Assembly (NCBI RefSeq): GCF_900109915.1
Contig: NZ_FOBU01000002.1
Location: forward strand, 110,443-174,442
DNA: 64,000 nucleotides
DNA from: Luteibacter sp. UNCMF331Sha3.1
Lineage (GTDB): Bacteria > Pseudomonadota > Gammaproteobacteria > Xanthomonadales > Rhodanobacteraceae
Direction: 5' to 3'
Shown here one piece after another: positions 8,577 to 17,147 of the stretch (positions within the stretch are counted from its first letter, which is position 1; each line of letters opens with the position of its first letter). The translations under genes were made by a program, and so were the position numbers. The notes under the pieces were generated by a model. The model ran no database searches. It was not told where the DNA came from and saw nothing but the letters and a program-made list of their open reading frames with translations.

Positions 8577-8951
8577 TTGGCCGCTAACAGGATCGTGGCG
8601 ATCGTGGACGATGACGAGGCCGTGCGCACCGCGACGGTCAGCCTCGTCCGGTCGCTGGGACACAAGGTTCGGAGTTTCGCGTCGGCCGAGGAGTTCCTCC
8701 GCCACGACGCCGACGAAGGGATCGACTGTCTCGTCACCGACGTTCATATGCCCGGCATGGACGGCATCGTGCTGTACGACCGGCTGATGGAACGCGGGCG
8801 CACCTTTCCCGTGGTCTTCGTCACCGGCTTCCTCGACGAGAGCACCCGCCAGAGCATCCTGGCCGCGGGTGCCTTCTGCTATCTGGGCAAACCCTATAGT
8901 GGCGACCAGCTGGTCGAGTGCCTGCAGCGGGCGCTCGGCGAGAAAAACTGA
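8577..8951 (+). CDS. Stand-alone receiver-domain protein (single-domain response regulator)
   Basis: A 124-residue CheY-like receiver with no output domain: acidic pair VDDDEAV, phosphoacceptor Asp in CLVTDVHMPGMDG, Thr in VFVTGF and Lys in YLGKPYS. The only reasonable start is TTG 8577, with GAGG at 8565-8568 at good spacing. It lies 108 bases after the FixJ-type gene. Such receivers act as phosphate sinks, relay intermediates or regulators of a kinase. It resembles the receiver of FixJ proteins, so a duplication of the upstream gene with loss of its DNA-binding half is possible. Confidence 0.88.
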   Translation: MAANRIVAIVDDDEAVRTATVSLVRSLGHKVRSFASAEEFLRHDADEGIDCLVTDVHMPGMDGIVLYDRLMERGRTFPVVFVTGFLDESTRQSILAAGAFCYLGKPYSGDQLVECLQRALGEKN

Positions 8952-8990
8952 CAGGCACGGGGTCGTCGCGGTTTGCTACGCTCCGCGACC

Positions 8991-9764
8991 ATGACACTCA
9001 CACTCTTCCTGATCCTCTTCCTCATCGGCCTCGTGTGCTTCGCGCGTCGGCGGATGAAGGGCGGCATGGTGTTCGCGATCCTCGCGCTGGCATGGTTGTT
9101 CTTCGCCGGATGCGGCCCGTTGACCGGCATGCTGCTCGGTCGACTGCAGTCGGGTTTCGCGCCGGACGTCACCCACTGGGGCCAGCGCAACGCGATCATC
9201 CTGCTCGGCGCCGGCACGGTGCGCAGCGGGGCGGGGGCGATCGAGCCGAGCCTGTATGCCAACGGACGAATCATCCGCGCCGCCGAACTCTATCGCGCGT
9301 GCAAGGCGACGGGTGCCGACTGCAAGGTGGAGGTGAGCGGCGGCGATGCGATGAAACTCAAGCAGGCCGAAGCCGATGTGTATGCCGTCACGCTCGACCG
9401 GCTGGGCCTGCCCCGAGAGGATCTGATCCTGGAAGCGAACAGCATGAACACCTTCCAGAACGCGCAGAACAGCAAGCCGTTGCTGATCTCGTACGGCGCG
9501 GACAAGGTGGTGATCGTGTCGTCCGCCGTGCACCTGAAACGCGCGGTGCTGTACTTCGCCCACTTCGGTATCCGCGGCGAACCGGTCCGCGGCGATTACG
9601 TCACGGCCCGTTACGACTGGCTGCCGACGTCGGAGAACCTGTCGTTCGCCGACTTCGCGATCCACGAATACGTGGGCGTCGCGCGCTACCACTTCTACAA
9701 CGCCATGGGCTGGAACGCGCCAAAGCTTCCTGAAGAAACCCCAACGACGCAGACGCCTACGTAA
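8991..9764 (+). CDS. YdcF/SanA-like DUF218 membrane protein
   Basis: A 257-residue protein with two N-terminal hydrophobic segments (LTLFLILFLIGLVCF and VFAILALAWLFFAGC), then a DUF218 domain. Domain markers are NAIILLGAGTV, NGRIIRAAELY, EVSGGDAM, the EANSMNTFQNA loop and VIVSSAVHLKRAVLYF. DUF218 proteins such as ElyC and SanA affect envelope or peptidoglycan precursor metabolism, but their chemistry is unsettled. ATG 8991 is chosen over an upstream in-frame ATG at 8973 because the membrane helix begins directly after it. Confidence 0.88.
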   Translation: MTLTLFLILFLIGLVCFARRRMKGGMVFAILALAWLFFAGCGPLTGMLLGRLQSGFAPDVTHWGQRNAIILLGAGTVRSGAGAIEPSLYANGRIIRAAELYRACKATGADCKVEVSGGDAMKLKQAEADVYAVTLDRLGLPREDLILEANSMNTFQNAQNSKPLLISYGADKVVIVSSAVHLKRAVLYFAHFGIRGEPVRGDYVTARYDWLPTSENLSFADFAIHEYVGVARYHFYNAMGWNAPKLPEETPTTQTPT

Positions 9765-9826
9765 CAATTGGCGATCTAAGCTGTTCTACCGTCCGGCACG
9801 GACCCGTCAGAACCCAGGAGTTGCCC

Positions 9827-10348
9827 GTGAAGCATCGTTACATCCTCGCCGCCCTGCTGGCCGCCGCGTCCGTCGCGCCTGTCGCGTCCTTCGCGCAGGA
9901 GGCCGCTCCGGCGCCCGCCGCCAACCCGGCCGCGCAGATTCCGGCCGCCGATAAGCAGGCGATCCAGAACTACAACCTCAACGAAGACGTCTTCACCCGT
10001 CTGGTCGCCGTGTCGAAGGACGCCAAGGCGCAGGGCATCCGTCCGAAGGACGCCAAGACCGACTTCTCGAAGATCCATTCCCTCGACGATCTGGCCGCCC
10101 AGGTCACGACCGCCGACCCGCGCATCGCTCCCCTGATCAAGAAGCACGGCTTCACCCCGCGCGACTTCCTGCTCGCCAACCTCGCCGTCACCAATGCCGC
10201 CATCGCCTCGGAAGCCAAGAGCAACCCGCAGATGGCCGCCTACGTCGACCAGTCGAAGGTCAATCAGAAGAACGTCGCCTTCTACGAAGCGCACAAGGCG
10301 CAGATCAACGCCCTGATGAACGAAGACGCGCAAGCCGGCGCGCAGTAA
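9827..10348 (+). CDS. Secreted Ala-rich hypothetical protein
   Basis: A 173-residue protein with a clear Sec signal peptide (basic N-terminus KHRYI, hydrophobic LAALLAAASVAPVA, cleavage near SFAQ). The mature part begins with an Ala/Pro stretch and continues as a helical domain with no cysteines. GTG 9827 is preferred over TTG 9821 because AGGAG at 9816-9820 would touch the TTG but lies six bases from the GTG. No family is recognised. It is followed by a REP hairpin that probably ends its transcript. Confidence 0.75.
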   Translation: MKHRYILAALLAAASVAPVASFAQEAAPAPAANPAAQIPAADKQAIQNYNLNEDVFTRLVAVSKDAKAQGIRPKDAKTDFSKIHSLDDLAAQVTTADPRIAPLIKKHGFTPRDFLLANLAVTNAAIASEAKSNPQMAAYVDQSKVNQKNVAFYEAHKAQINALMNEDAQAGAQ

Positions 10349-10360
10349 TTCGAAACCCCA

Positions 10361-10388
10361 TGTGGGAGCGGCCAAGGCCGCTCCCACA
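10361..10388. repeat. Short REP palindrome (family II)
   Basis: A 28-base palindrome, TGTGGGAGCGGCC then GGCCGCTCCCACA around an AA centre, lies 13 bases after a stop codon. It has no T-tract, so it is more likely a REP element than a classical terminator, though it would still form a strong hairpin. Confidence 0.85.
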
Positions 10389-10480
10389 AATGCTTCTGCC
10401 GCGCTGAAGCCAGCACCTCGCACCGGCATCCACCCTCCGGCACTGGGGCTACCGGGGTCGCAGTCGCTAAAGTGCGACGC

Positions 10481-11356
10481 ATGACCACCGCCCGCACCCC
10501 CTGGCTCCCCGCACTCGCCGTCCTCGGCTCCGTCACGTCGCTCTGCATCGGCACGTCGTTCGCGAAGAAACTCTTCCCGCTCATCGGCGCGGAAGGTACG
10601 TCCGCCCTGCGCGTCGGATTCTCCGCACTCGTGCTGCTCGCCTTCTGGCGCCCCTGGCGCTGGCCGCTGACCCGTCGCGACGCAGGCGCCGTGATCCGCT
10701 ACGGCCTGACGCTCGGCGCGATGAACCTGCTGTTCTACCTGGCGCTGCGCACCATCCCGTTCGGCATCGCCGTGGCCATCGAATTCAGCGGCCCGCTCGC
10801 CGTGGCGATGTGGTCGTCCCGACGACCCGTCGACTTCGTCTGGCTCGCCTCGGCCGTCACCGGCCTCGCGATGCTGCTGCCGCTAGGCCACGGCAGTACG
10901 CTCGACCCGACTGGCGTCGCCTTCGCGCTCGGCGCCGCCTTCTGTTGGGCGCTCTACATCCTCTTCGGCAAGCAGGCAGGCCACCTGCACGCGGGCCATT
11001 CCGTGTCGCTGGGCCTCGTCGCCGCCAGCCTCGTCGTGGTTCCCTACGGCGTGGCGCACGCCGGCGCAAGCCTGCTCGACCCCTACATCCTCGCCGCCGG
11101 CCTCGGTGTCGCCATCGTCTCGAGCGCCATCCCCATGTCGCTCGAAATGATGGCCCTCAAGCGCCTGCCCAGCGAAACCTTCGGCATCATGGTCAGCCTC
11201 GAACCCGCGGTGGCCTCGTTTCTCGCGATGCTCCTCCTCGGCGAACATCTCACCCCGTTCCAGTGGCTGGCGATCGGCTTCATCGTGCTGGCGTCGATCG
11301 GCAGCACGGTGACGGCGAGGCGAGCGGCGCCGGTGGCGCCGGAACTCGCGGGCTGA
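10481..11356 (+). CDS. EamA/RhtA-like inner-membrane exporter
   Basis: A 291-residue transporter of the drug/metabolite superfamily with two EamA repeats and about ten helices. ALRVGFSALVLLAFW and EFSGPLAVAMWSSRR lie in the first repeat. MMALKRLPSETFGIM, LEPAVASFLAMLLLGE and LASIGSTVTARR lie in the second. The overall pattern, notably LPSETFGIMVSLEPA, resembles RhtA, which exports threonine and homoserine. The ATG at 10481 is preferred over the GTG at 10472. The gene is convergent with the autotransporter, separated by a hairpin. Confidence 0.88.
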   Translation: MTTARTPWLPALAVLGSVTSLCIGTSFAKKLFPLIGAEGTSALRVGFSALVLLAFWRPWRWPLTRRDAGAVIRYGLTLGAMNLLFYLALRTIPFGIAVAIEFSGPLAVAMWSSRRPVDFVWLASAVTGLAMLLPLGHGSTLDPTGVAFALGAAFCWALYILFGKQAGHLHAGHSVSLGLVAASLVVVPYGVAHAGASLLDPYILAAGLGVAIVSSAIPMSLEMMALKRLPSETFGIMVSLEPAVASFLAMLLLGEHLTPFQWLAIGFIVLASIGSTVTARRAAPVAPELAG

Positions 11357-11372
11357 CGCGTGTGAGAGCTCA

Positions 11373-11406
11373 GTCATCGGAGCGCCGAGAGTGGCGCTCC
11401 GATGAC
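11373..11406. terminator. Bidirectional hairpin between convergent genes
   Basis: A perfect 14-bp stem, GTCATCGGAGCGCC paired with GGCGCTCCGATGAC, encloses a six-base loop between the exporter stop at 11356 and the autotransporter stop at 11414. No long T-tract is present, so termination activity is inferred from position and stem stability. Confidence 0.6.
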
Positions 11407-11413
11407 GGGCGGC

Positions 11414-14341
11414 TTACCAGTTGCGACGAATGCCTATCGTGCCTGCGACACGCCGGTAGTTGCGCGCACCAAAGCGCGTTTCGACATCGCCCCACAGGCG
11501 CCAGCCGCTTTGCCGGAGGAAGGTGACGCCAAGCTTCAGCGCGTACGCGTTGCGCGGTACGCCGCCGTCGATGGCGGTGTTGTCGAACTGCGTCGCGTCG
11601 AGGCGGCCGAGGCGGCGTAGCCAGTTGGTCGTGATGTAGGGCGATGCGATGTGGCCACCGGGGGTCTGCCAGCGTGCGGCGGCGCGCAGGCCGAGGCGTG
11701 CGGTCGCGCCGCTGGCGTGTATGGGCGCTACGCGGGTGCCGTTGGCCTCCGTGTGCGTGCCGCCCCTGAGTCGTGTCGCGATGATCTGCGCTTGCGGTTC
11801 GAGATAGGCATCGGTGTGCCTGGTGATGGCGGAACGCCAGCGATGACCGCCTTCGATGCTGCCGCTTACCGTATGGCTGCCGTAGCGCTCGGTTGGCAGG
11901 CCATTGCCTTCCACGCGCTCGTTGAAGCGGGCAAAGCGCGTCCAGCCGCGCAGATAGGTGCCGGCGTCGGAACGCATGCCGGCGTAGAGGCCGGCTGCGG
12001 CGCCGCGGACGCGGCCTTTCGCGGCATAGCGGGTCAACAGCGAGCGTCCGGCGGTGTCTGCCTGGCCGACAGCCGCCATGACGCCGACGTGGGTTTCGAT
12101 GGCCGTGCCGCCGCGCCAGAGGTCGGAACCCAGTGTGAGTTCGTTCGCCGAGGTGGTGGTAGTGATCTGATCGCGGAAGTCGAACGTCGTGTGGTGGCGT
12201 TCGAAGCGTGCCCATCCCGCGCCTTGCGAGGCGTCGGGCTCGTCGTCTTCGCCTGCGCCCGGGCCGCCCTGAAACATCTCGAGCACCGCAGTCTGGTTCG
12301 CGCGGTACGTACCGGTTTCGGGGCGGAGCACGGGCGCCCTCGGGACGTCTGGCGGTGCGACGGGTTCGTCGATCGGATCATCGGCGGACTCGTCGCCTTG
12401 CTCGGGATCGAGCGTCGGCTCGGGAACCATGCTGCGCAGATACCAGTCACCATCGTCCGGCTGGCTAACGGAGCCCTGATGGAGGAAGTACTCGTTGGCG
12501 CCGGCGACCGCGCGGCCTGCCAGGACGAACTGCGCCTTCGATTCGCCATCGACCTGCACGAGACGAATGCCGTCGCGGTTGTAGTCGCCATGGCCCCCAA
12601 GCGATGCGACTTCAATGCGGCCGTCGCCTGACGTGTTGCCCATGACATGAAGGCCGTCGGTGGGGGAGGCGTCGTCGCCGAGATAGGTGCGCATCCGGAT
12701 CAGGCCATTGCTCCCGATGTAGTCGCCGGTGATGGTCAGGGTGGCTGTCTTGCTGGCGTCCGACGGCGCAAAGGCGACGACACCCTTGTCGTTGCGCATC
12801 GCGCCGATGGTGCTGTCGCCGGTGATGCGCCATGTGCCGCCGTTCTGCAGGTCGACGTTCCGGACGATCGTTGTCGCGCCAGACCATGTCGCCCCGTGGC
12901 GCACGGAAACGAGCGTCTTCGTTGCATCCGGGGGCTGCGGCCCGGGTTCGTCCGAAAGCCGGATATCGCCAATGGCTTGCGCCGTGTCGTCGAGAACGAT
13001 GGTGAATGGCCTGGTCGACGTGGGATCGACTTCGGCGAACGCGCCATTGCCGCTGAGGACCGCGTTGCCTCCAATACGGATGGTTCCGGGGTCGTGCAGA
13101 CCGAGCGCCGCGGCTTGCGCACTGATGATGCCGCCGCCTTTCATGGACAACTTGCCGCCATCGCTGACGAGCGCGCCATACGCCACACTGCCGGAGGTTT
13201 CGATGCGAGTATCCGTCACGGAGATGTCGCCTGCCGAGTCGTAGAGGCCGTGTGCGTTGGGCCCGCTGGTCTCGATGCCGGATTTTGCGAGCGATACGCG
13301 CCCGCCGTCCGTTGCGGCGGCACCGTAAGCGAAACGTCCTTCCGTGGTGATGATCAGGTTGGTTCCTGAAAAACCCGCTTGATGATCGGTGTACGTACCT
13401 CCTTTCGCCACGATGCCGTAGGCCGATCGTCCTTTTGTCGAGATGTCGACGTCGCTGAGCTCGACGAAGGCGCCGCGGTTTTCGACGCCTATGGAGCCGC
13501 TTCCCTCGGTGACGATGTGCGATTTCGTCAGGTGTACGACCAGGCCGTCGAAGATGCTGACAGCCGATGCGGCGGCGCCCGTCGTGACCAGGGTGGTGTC
13601 GAAGAGGTTGGCCTGCCCCGCCTTGGTGTTGACGTTGACTGCATTCGCCCCGTCGCCTTCGGTGCGCACCTTCGAGGCGTTGAGCACGACGAATGCCTCT
13701 GCTTCGGTGAATACGCCGTGGCTCTGCTCGCCTGTCGTCTTCAGGTCGACGTTCTCGGCGGATATGCCCGCGCCATCGCCACTGGCCAGCAAGCCTGCTG
13801 CTGACTTGCCCGAGGTTTCGAGGCGAGTGTCCTTCACGTACGCGCCGGCGCCTCGAAGCGCCTCGATGGCGTTCGCCGCATAACCCGTCGTGACGATGCC
13901 GCCGGCGGTGAACGTCGCGCCGGTCTGGGCACCGGTGACGTGCATGCCGGCTGCACTGGCTTCCTTCGTGAGAATCGTCACGCCTTGCAGGACGGCGGAG
14001 GTGGTTCCCGTGTCGGCGATCGAAAGGCCATGGGCGCCGACGCCGGAGGTGGTGAGCGACGATGCCGTGAGGTCCAGCTGGCTACCGGTGCCGGAAACCT
14101 TGACGGCGTGGGCGTGCTTGCCACCGGTGGTGAAGTGCACGTCATCAGCGGTGGCCTTGCCGTTCTTCAGGACGCTCAGCACGGACTCGGAATCACCGAA
14201 CGTCGCGTAATCGCCGGGGTCGACGGTCAGCTCGTCGCCATCCGCGACGAAGGGTGGGTCTGCCGCGACCGCGGCGGAGGAAAAGAGAGCGGCCACGAGG
14301 GCGGCCACCAAACGGCGGGGTGGGGGGAGAGGGGTGTTCAC
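11414..14341 (-). CDS. Autotransporter (type Va) with beta-helical passenger
   Basis: A 975-residue outer-membrane autotransporter. The signal peptide is LVAALVAALFSSAAVAADP. The passenger (about residues 30-640) is built of repeating beta-strand units with recurrent GAHGL, SAYGIVA, AYGA and TSG motifs, typical of a right-handed beta-helix. A Pro/Glu/Asp-rich linker (MVPEPTLDPEQGDES onward) leads to RPETGTYRANQTAVLEMF. The autotransporter beta-barrel follows (AGWARFERHHTTFDF to the C-terminus), ending in an aromatic residue as expected for BAM recognition. I chose GTG 14341 because the signal peptide follows directly and AGGAG lies about ten bases upstream. The passenger's role (adhesion or other) is not evident. 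Confidence 0.92.
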   Translation of the reverse strand: MNTPLPPPRRLVAALVAALFSSAAVAADPPFVADGDELTVDPGDYATFGDSESVLSVLKNGKATADDVHFTTGGKHAHAVKVSGTGSQLDLTASSLTTSGVGAHGLSIADTGTTSAVLQGVTILTKEASAAGMHVTGAQTGATFTAGGIVTTGYAANAIEALRGAGAYVKDTRLETSGKSAAGLLASGDGAGISAENVDLKTTGEQSHGVFTEAEAFVVLNASKVRTEGDGANAVNVNTKAGQANLFDTTLVTTGAAASAVSIFDGLVVHLTKSHIVTEGSGSIGVENRGAFVELSDVDISTKGRSAYGIVAKGGTYTDHQAGFSGTNLIITTEGRFAYGAAATDGGRVSLAKSGIETSGPNAHGLYDSAGDISVTDTRIETSGSVAYGALVSDGGKLSMKGGGIISAQAAALGLHDPGTIRIGGNAVLSGNGAFAEVDPTSTRPFTIVLDDTAQAIGDIRLSDEPGPQPPDATKTLVSVRHGATWSGATTIVRNVDLQNGGTWRITGDSTIGAMRNDKGVVAFAPSDASKTATLTITGDYIGSNGLIRMRTYLGDDASPTDGLHVMGNTSGDGRIEVASLGGHGDYNRDGIRLVQVDGESKAQFVLAGRAVAGANEYFLHQGSVSQPDDGDWYLRSMVPEPTLDPEQGDESADDPIDEPVAPPDVPRAPVLRPETGTYRANQTAVLEMFQGGPGAGEDDEPDASQGAGWARFERHHTTFDFRDQITTTTSANELTLGSDLWRGGTAIETHVGVMAAVGQADTAGRSLLTRYAAKGRVRGAAAGLYAGMRSDAGTYLRGWTRFARFNERVEGNGLPTERYGSHTVSGSIEGGHRWRSAITRHTDAYLEPQAQIIATRLRGGTHTEANGTRVAPIHASGATARLGLRAAARWQTPGGHIASPYITTNWLRRLGRLDATQFDNTAIDGGVPRNAYALKLGVTFLRQSGWRLWGDVETRFGARNYRRVAGTIGIRRNW

Positions 14342-14655
14342 TGGGTGTCGCTCCTTGGCTGGCGGCAGGGGCGGGGATGCCCGACTGCAACTTCCGGCTG
14401 ACAGCCTAGGGACTGGCTTCGGGTGGGGGAACGCGATTATTCTGAAAATGTCTGCGAACGCCGTCTGCGCTGCGCCGTCGGACATCCGGTTACACCAGCA
14501 CGTCGCAGCCCGGGAGGGGTCCGTCCACGGAGGGGCTCTTGAAGGGGGTGCGTGTTCGATCTGCCCGAAAAAGCGGCGATTGCCGTGGAAGCTCCGCCGT
14601 TTCGGCGGTATGCTCCGCTGCGCTTGCCCAATACATAACGAATGAGGAGCTCACC
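14342..14655. other. Divergent intergenic region, autotransporter / lipoprotein
   Basis: About 314 bases separate two divergent genes and must hold both promoters. A small hairpin (CCGCCGTTTCGGCGG, 14594-14608) sits just before TATGCT at 14609, a possible -10 for the lipoprotein gene, but I see no well-spaced -35. No gene is supported here. Confidence 0.5.
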
Positions 14656-14907
14656 ATGAAGATTGTTTCGATTACTGCCCTGGCCTTTGTCGCTGCCGCC
14701 CTGCTGTCGGGCTGCAACAAGTCGGAAGACGCTGCTTCGGCTCCGTCGAGCGCCTCGACCGCCGCTTCGGCTCCGGCCGACACGGCTGCGCCGGCTTCGA
14801 CCGCCGCCGCCGCCCCGATGGAAGCGCCGGCCGCCACGACGACCGCTCCGGCTGCTGCCGGCACGGCCGCTCCGGCTCCGGCTTCGACGGCCGCTTCGGG
14901 CCAGTAA
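14656..14907 (+). CDS. Small Ala/Pro/Thr-rich lipoprotein
   Basis: An 83-residue lipoprotein: signal MKIVSITALAFVAAALL, lipobox LLSGC with Cys21 as the lipidation site, then a mature part made almost wholly of Ala, Ser, Thr and Pro. A GAGGAG ribosome site lies eight bases before ATG 14656, and a strong intrinsic terminator follows, so it is a monocistronic and probably well-expressed gene. The unstructured body suggests a periplasm-spanning or wall-interacting role like small abundant lipoproteins, but no family is recognised. Confidence 0.85.
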   Translation: MKIVSITALAFVAAALLSGCNKSEDAASAPSSASTAASAPADTAAPASTAAAAPMEAPAATTTAPAAAGTAAPAPASTAASGQ

Positions 14908-14951
14908 GCCGTCGCCACGCCGGCCCTTCGCGGGCCGGCATGCGACACGGA

Positions 14952-14982
14952 AACACCGCTGCTCCGGCAGCGGTGTTTTTTT
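14952..14982 (+). terminator. Rho-independent terminator after the lipoprotein gene
   Basis: An 11-bp stem (AACACCGCTGC / GCAGCGGTGTT) with a TCCG tetraloop is followed by a run of T. Confidence 0.93.
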
Positions 14983-15076
14983 ATGCCCGGCGAAGGGGTC
15001 CGACGGCCCATGGTCCTCGCCGCGAGGATGCGGCACGCTAGGGCGGTTCGTCCGTCCCACTGCCACAGGATCCTCC

Positions 15077-16981
15077 ATGACGCATCGCCCGTTGTTGCCC
15101 ATGCTCGCGCTCGCCCTGGCCGTCGCCTCCACCGTCGCGGCCGCGCAGACCGCGCCGATGACGCCCGACATTCCCGCGACCTTCGACGCTCCCCTCACCG
15201 CGAACGACTACGTCAAGCGCGTGGTCGAGATCCCGATGCGCGACGGGGTGAAGCTGCACACCGTCATCGTCGTGCCGAAGAACGCGAAGAAGGCGCCCAT
15301 CCTGCTCACCCGCACGCCCTATAACGCCGACGGTCGCGCGGCGCGCGCCGATGCGTCCACGATGCGCGATCTGCTTCCGCAGGGCGACGAGGTCTTCGTC
15401 GATGCCGGCTACATCCGTGTGTTCCAGGACGTGCGCGGCAAGTACGGCTCCGAGGGCGACTACGTCATGACCCGGCCGTTGCGCGGCCCGCTCAACGATT
15501 CGAAGACGGATCACTCCACCGACGCCTGGGACACGATCGACTGGCTGGTGAAGAACGTGCCGGAGTCCAACGGCAAGGTCGGCATGATCGGGTCGTCGTA
15601 CGAGGGCTTCACCGTCGTCATGGCGCTGATCGATCCGCACCCGGCCCTCAAGGTGGCCGCGCCGGAAAGTCCGATGGTGGACGGCTGGATGGGCGACGAC
15701 TGGTTCCATTACGGCGCCTTCCGCCAGACCAACTTCGACTACATCGCCGGACAGAATGCGAAGCGCGGCAAGGGCGCCACGCTCGCGCGCGCCGGCTACG
15801 ACGATTACACCAACTTCCTCGCGGCGGGTTCGGCGGGCGACTACGCCCGTGCCGCCGGCCTCGACCAGCTGCCTTACTGGCGCAAGCTCAGCGAGCACCC
15901 CGCTTACGACAAGTACTGGGAAGAGCAGGCCCTCGACAGGGAGATGGCCAAGCATCCCCTCAAGGTGCCCACCATGTGGCTGCAGGGCCTGTGGGACCAG
16001 GAAGACATGTGGGGCGCCATCCATAGCTACGAGGCCGTGGAGCCGAAGGACAAGGGCAACGACAAGAACTACCTCGTCATGGGCCCGTGGCGGCATAGCG
16101 GGGTGAACTACGGCGGCGCCTCGCTGGGCGCGCTCAACTTCGACGGGGACACCGCGTTGCAGTTCCGGCGCGACGTCCTGTTGCCGTTCTTCAACCAGTA
16201 TCTGGTCGACGGCGCGCCGAGGGCGAACACCCCGCCCGTGCTGATCTACGACACCGGCGGCAACCATTGGGACCGCTACAAGGCGTGGCCCCAGGCCAAA
16301 GGGAGCCGTCCGCTGTACCTTAGTGCCAATGGCAAGTTGTCGTTTGAAGCCCCCGCCGAGGGTGCTGCGACGTTTGACGAGTACGTCTCGGACCCGGCGA
16401 AGCCGGTGCCGTACGTGCCCCGCCCGGTGCACTTCGGCGACCGCCAGTCGTGGACGACGTGGCTGGTGCAGGACCAGCGCTTCGTCGACGGGCGGCCGGA
16501 CGTGCTGACCTATGTCACCGAGCCGCTCACCGCGCCCCTGAAGCTCGCCGGCGCTCCGCAGGTGAACCTCTACGCGTCCACGAGCGGCACGGACAGCGAC
16601 TGGGTGGTGAAGCTGATCGACGTCTATCCGGCCATGAACGCGAGCAACCCGACCATGGGTGGCTACGAGCTCGCGGTGTCGATGGACATCTTCCGCGGCC
16701 GCTACCGCGAAAGCTTCTCCGACCCGAAGGCGCTGACCCCTGACACCCCGTTGCAGTACCGCTTCGGCCTGCCGACGGTGAATCACACGTTCGAGCCCGG
16801 GCATCGCGTGATGGTGCAGGTGCAGTCGTCGTGGTTCCCGTTGTACGACCGCAACCCGCAGACGTTCGTGCCGAACATCTTCTTCGCGAAGCCGTCGGAT
16901 TACCGGAAGGCGACGCAGCAGGTGTGGCACGCGCCGGGCAAGGCCAGCAGCATCGAGCTGCCGGTGGTAGAGGGTAAGTAA
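15077..16981 (+). CDS. Alpha-amino-acid ester hydrolase / CocE-family alpha/beta hydrolase
   Basis: A 634-residue exported serine hydrolase (signal peptide LLPMLALALAVASTVAAAQ). The N-terminal X-Pro dipeptidyl-peptidase-like domain has nucleophile Ser in MIGSSYEGFT, the Asp region in GLWDQEDMW and the catalytic His in PWRHSGVNYGG. The segment MGDDWFHYGAFRQ matches the acidic cluster that binds the substrate amino group in alpha-amino-acid ester hydrolases and glutaryl-7-ACA acylase relatives. The C-terminal jelly-roll runs to the end. Those enzymes hydrolyse or transfer alpha-amino acyl groups on esters and beta-lactams in the periplasm. The natural substrate is unknown. Confidence 0.88.
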   Translation: MTHRPLLPMLALALAVASTVAAAQTAPMTPDIPATFDAPLTANDYVKRVVEIPMRDGVKLHTVIVVPKNAKKAPILLTRTPYNADGRAARADASTMRDLLPQGDEVFVDAGYIRVFQDVRGKYGSEGDYVMTRPLRGPLNDSKTDHSTDAWDTIDWLVKNVPESNGKVGMIGSSYEGFTVVMALIDPHPALKVAAPESPMVDGWMGDDWFHYGAFRQTNFDYIAGQNAKRGKGATLARAGYDDYTNFLAAGSAGDYARAAGLDQLPYWRKLSEHPAYDKYWEEQALDREMAKHPLKVPTMWLQGLWDQEDMWGAIHSYEAVEPKDKGNDKNYLVMGPWRHSGVNYGGASLGALNFDGDTALQFRRDVLLPFFNQYLVDGAPRANTPPVLIYDTGGNHWDRYKAWPQAKGSRPLYLSANGKLSFEAPAEGAATFDEYVSDPAKPVPYVPRPVHFGDRQSWTTWLVQDQRFVDGRPDVLTYVTEPLTAPLKLAGAPQVNLYASTSGTDSDWVVKLIDVYPAMNASNPTMGGYELAVSMDIFRGRYRESFSDPKALTPDTPLQYRFGLPTVNHTFEPGHRVMVQVQSSWFPLYDRNPQTFVPNIFFAKPSDYRKATQQVWHAPGKASSIELPVVEGK

Positions 16982-16988
16982 CGCCCAT

Positions 16989-17055
16989 GTGGGAGTGGCC
17001 CTGGCCGCGATGGGTGCTTGCCGCGAGCACCCATCGCGGCCAAGGCCGCTCCCAC
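16989..17055. repeat. Long REP palindrome (family II)
   Basis: Inverted arms GTGGGAGTGGCC...CGCGATGGGTGCT and AGCACCCATCGCGGCC...GCTCCCAC make a hairpin of about 30 bp per arm directly after the hydrolase stop and before ku. Confidence 0.85.
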
Positions 17056-17147
17056 GATCGGCGGGCTGAGGCGTAACGCGGGTTTTGCCAATCCCTCCAC
17101 GCGGGCGTCCGTATCCTCGCGACACACCCCGCGTCGAGGACCACCCC

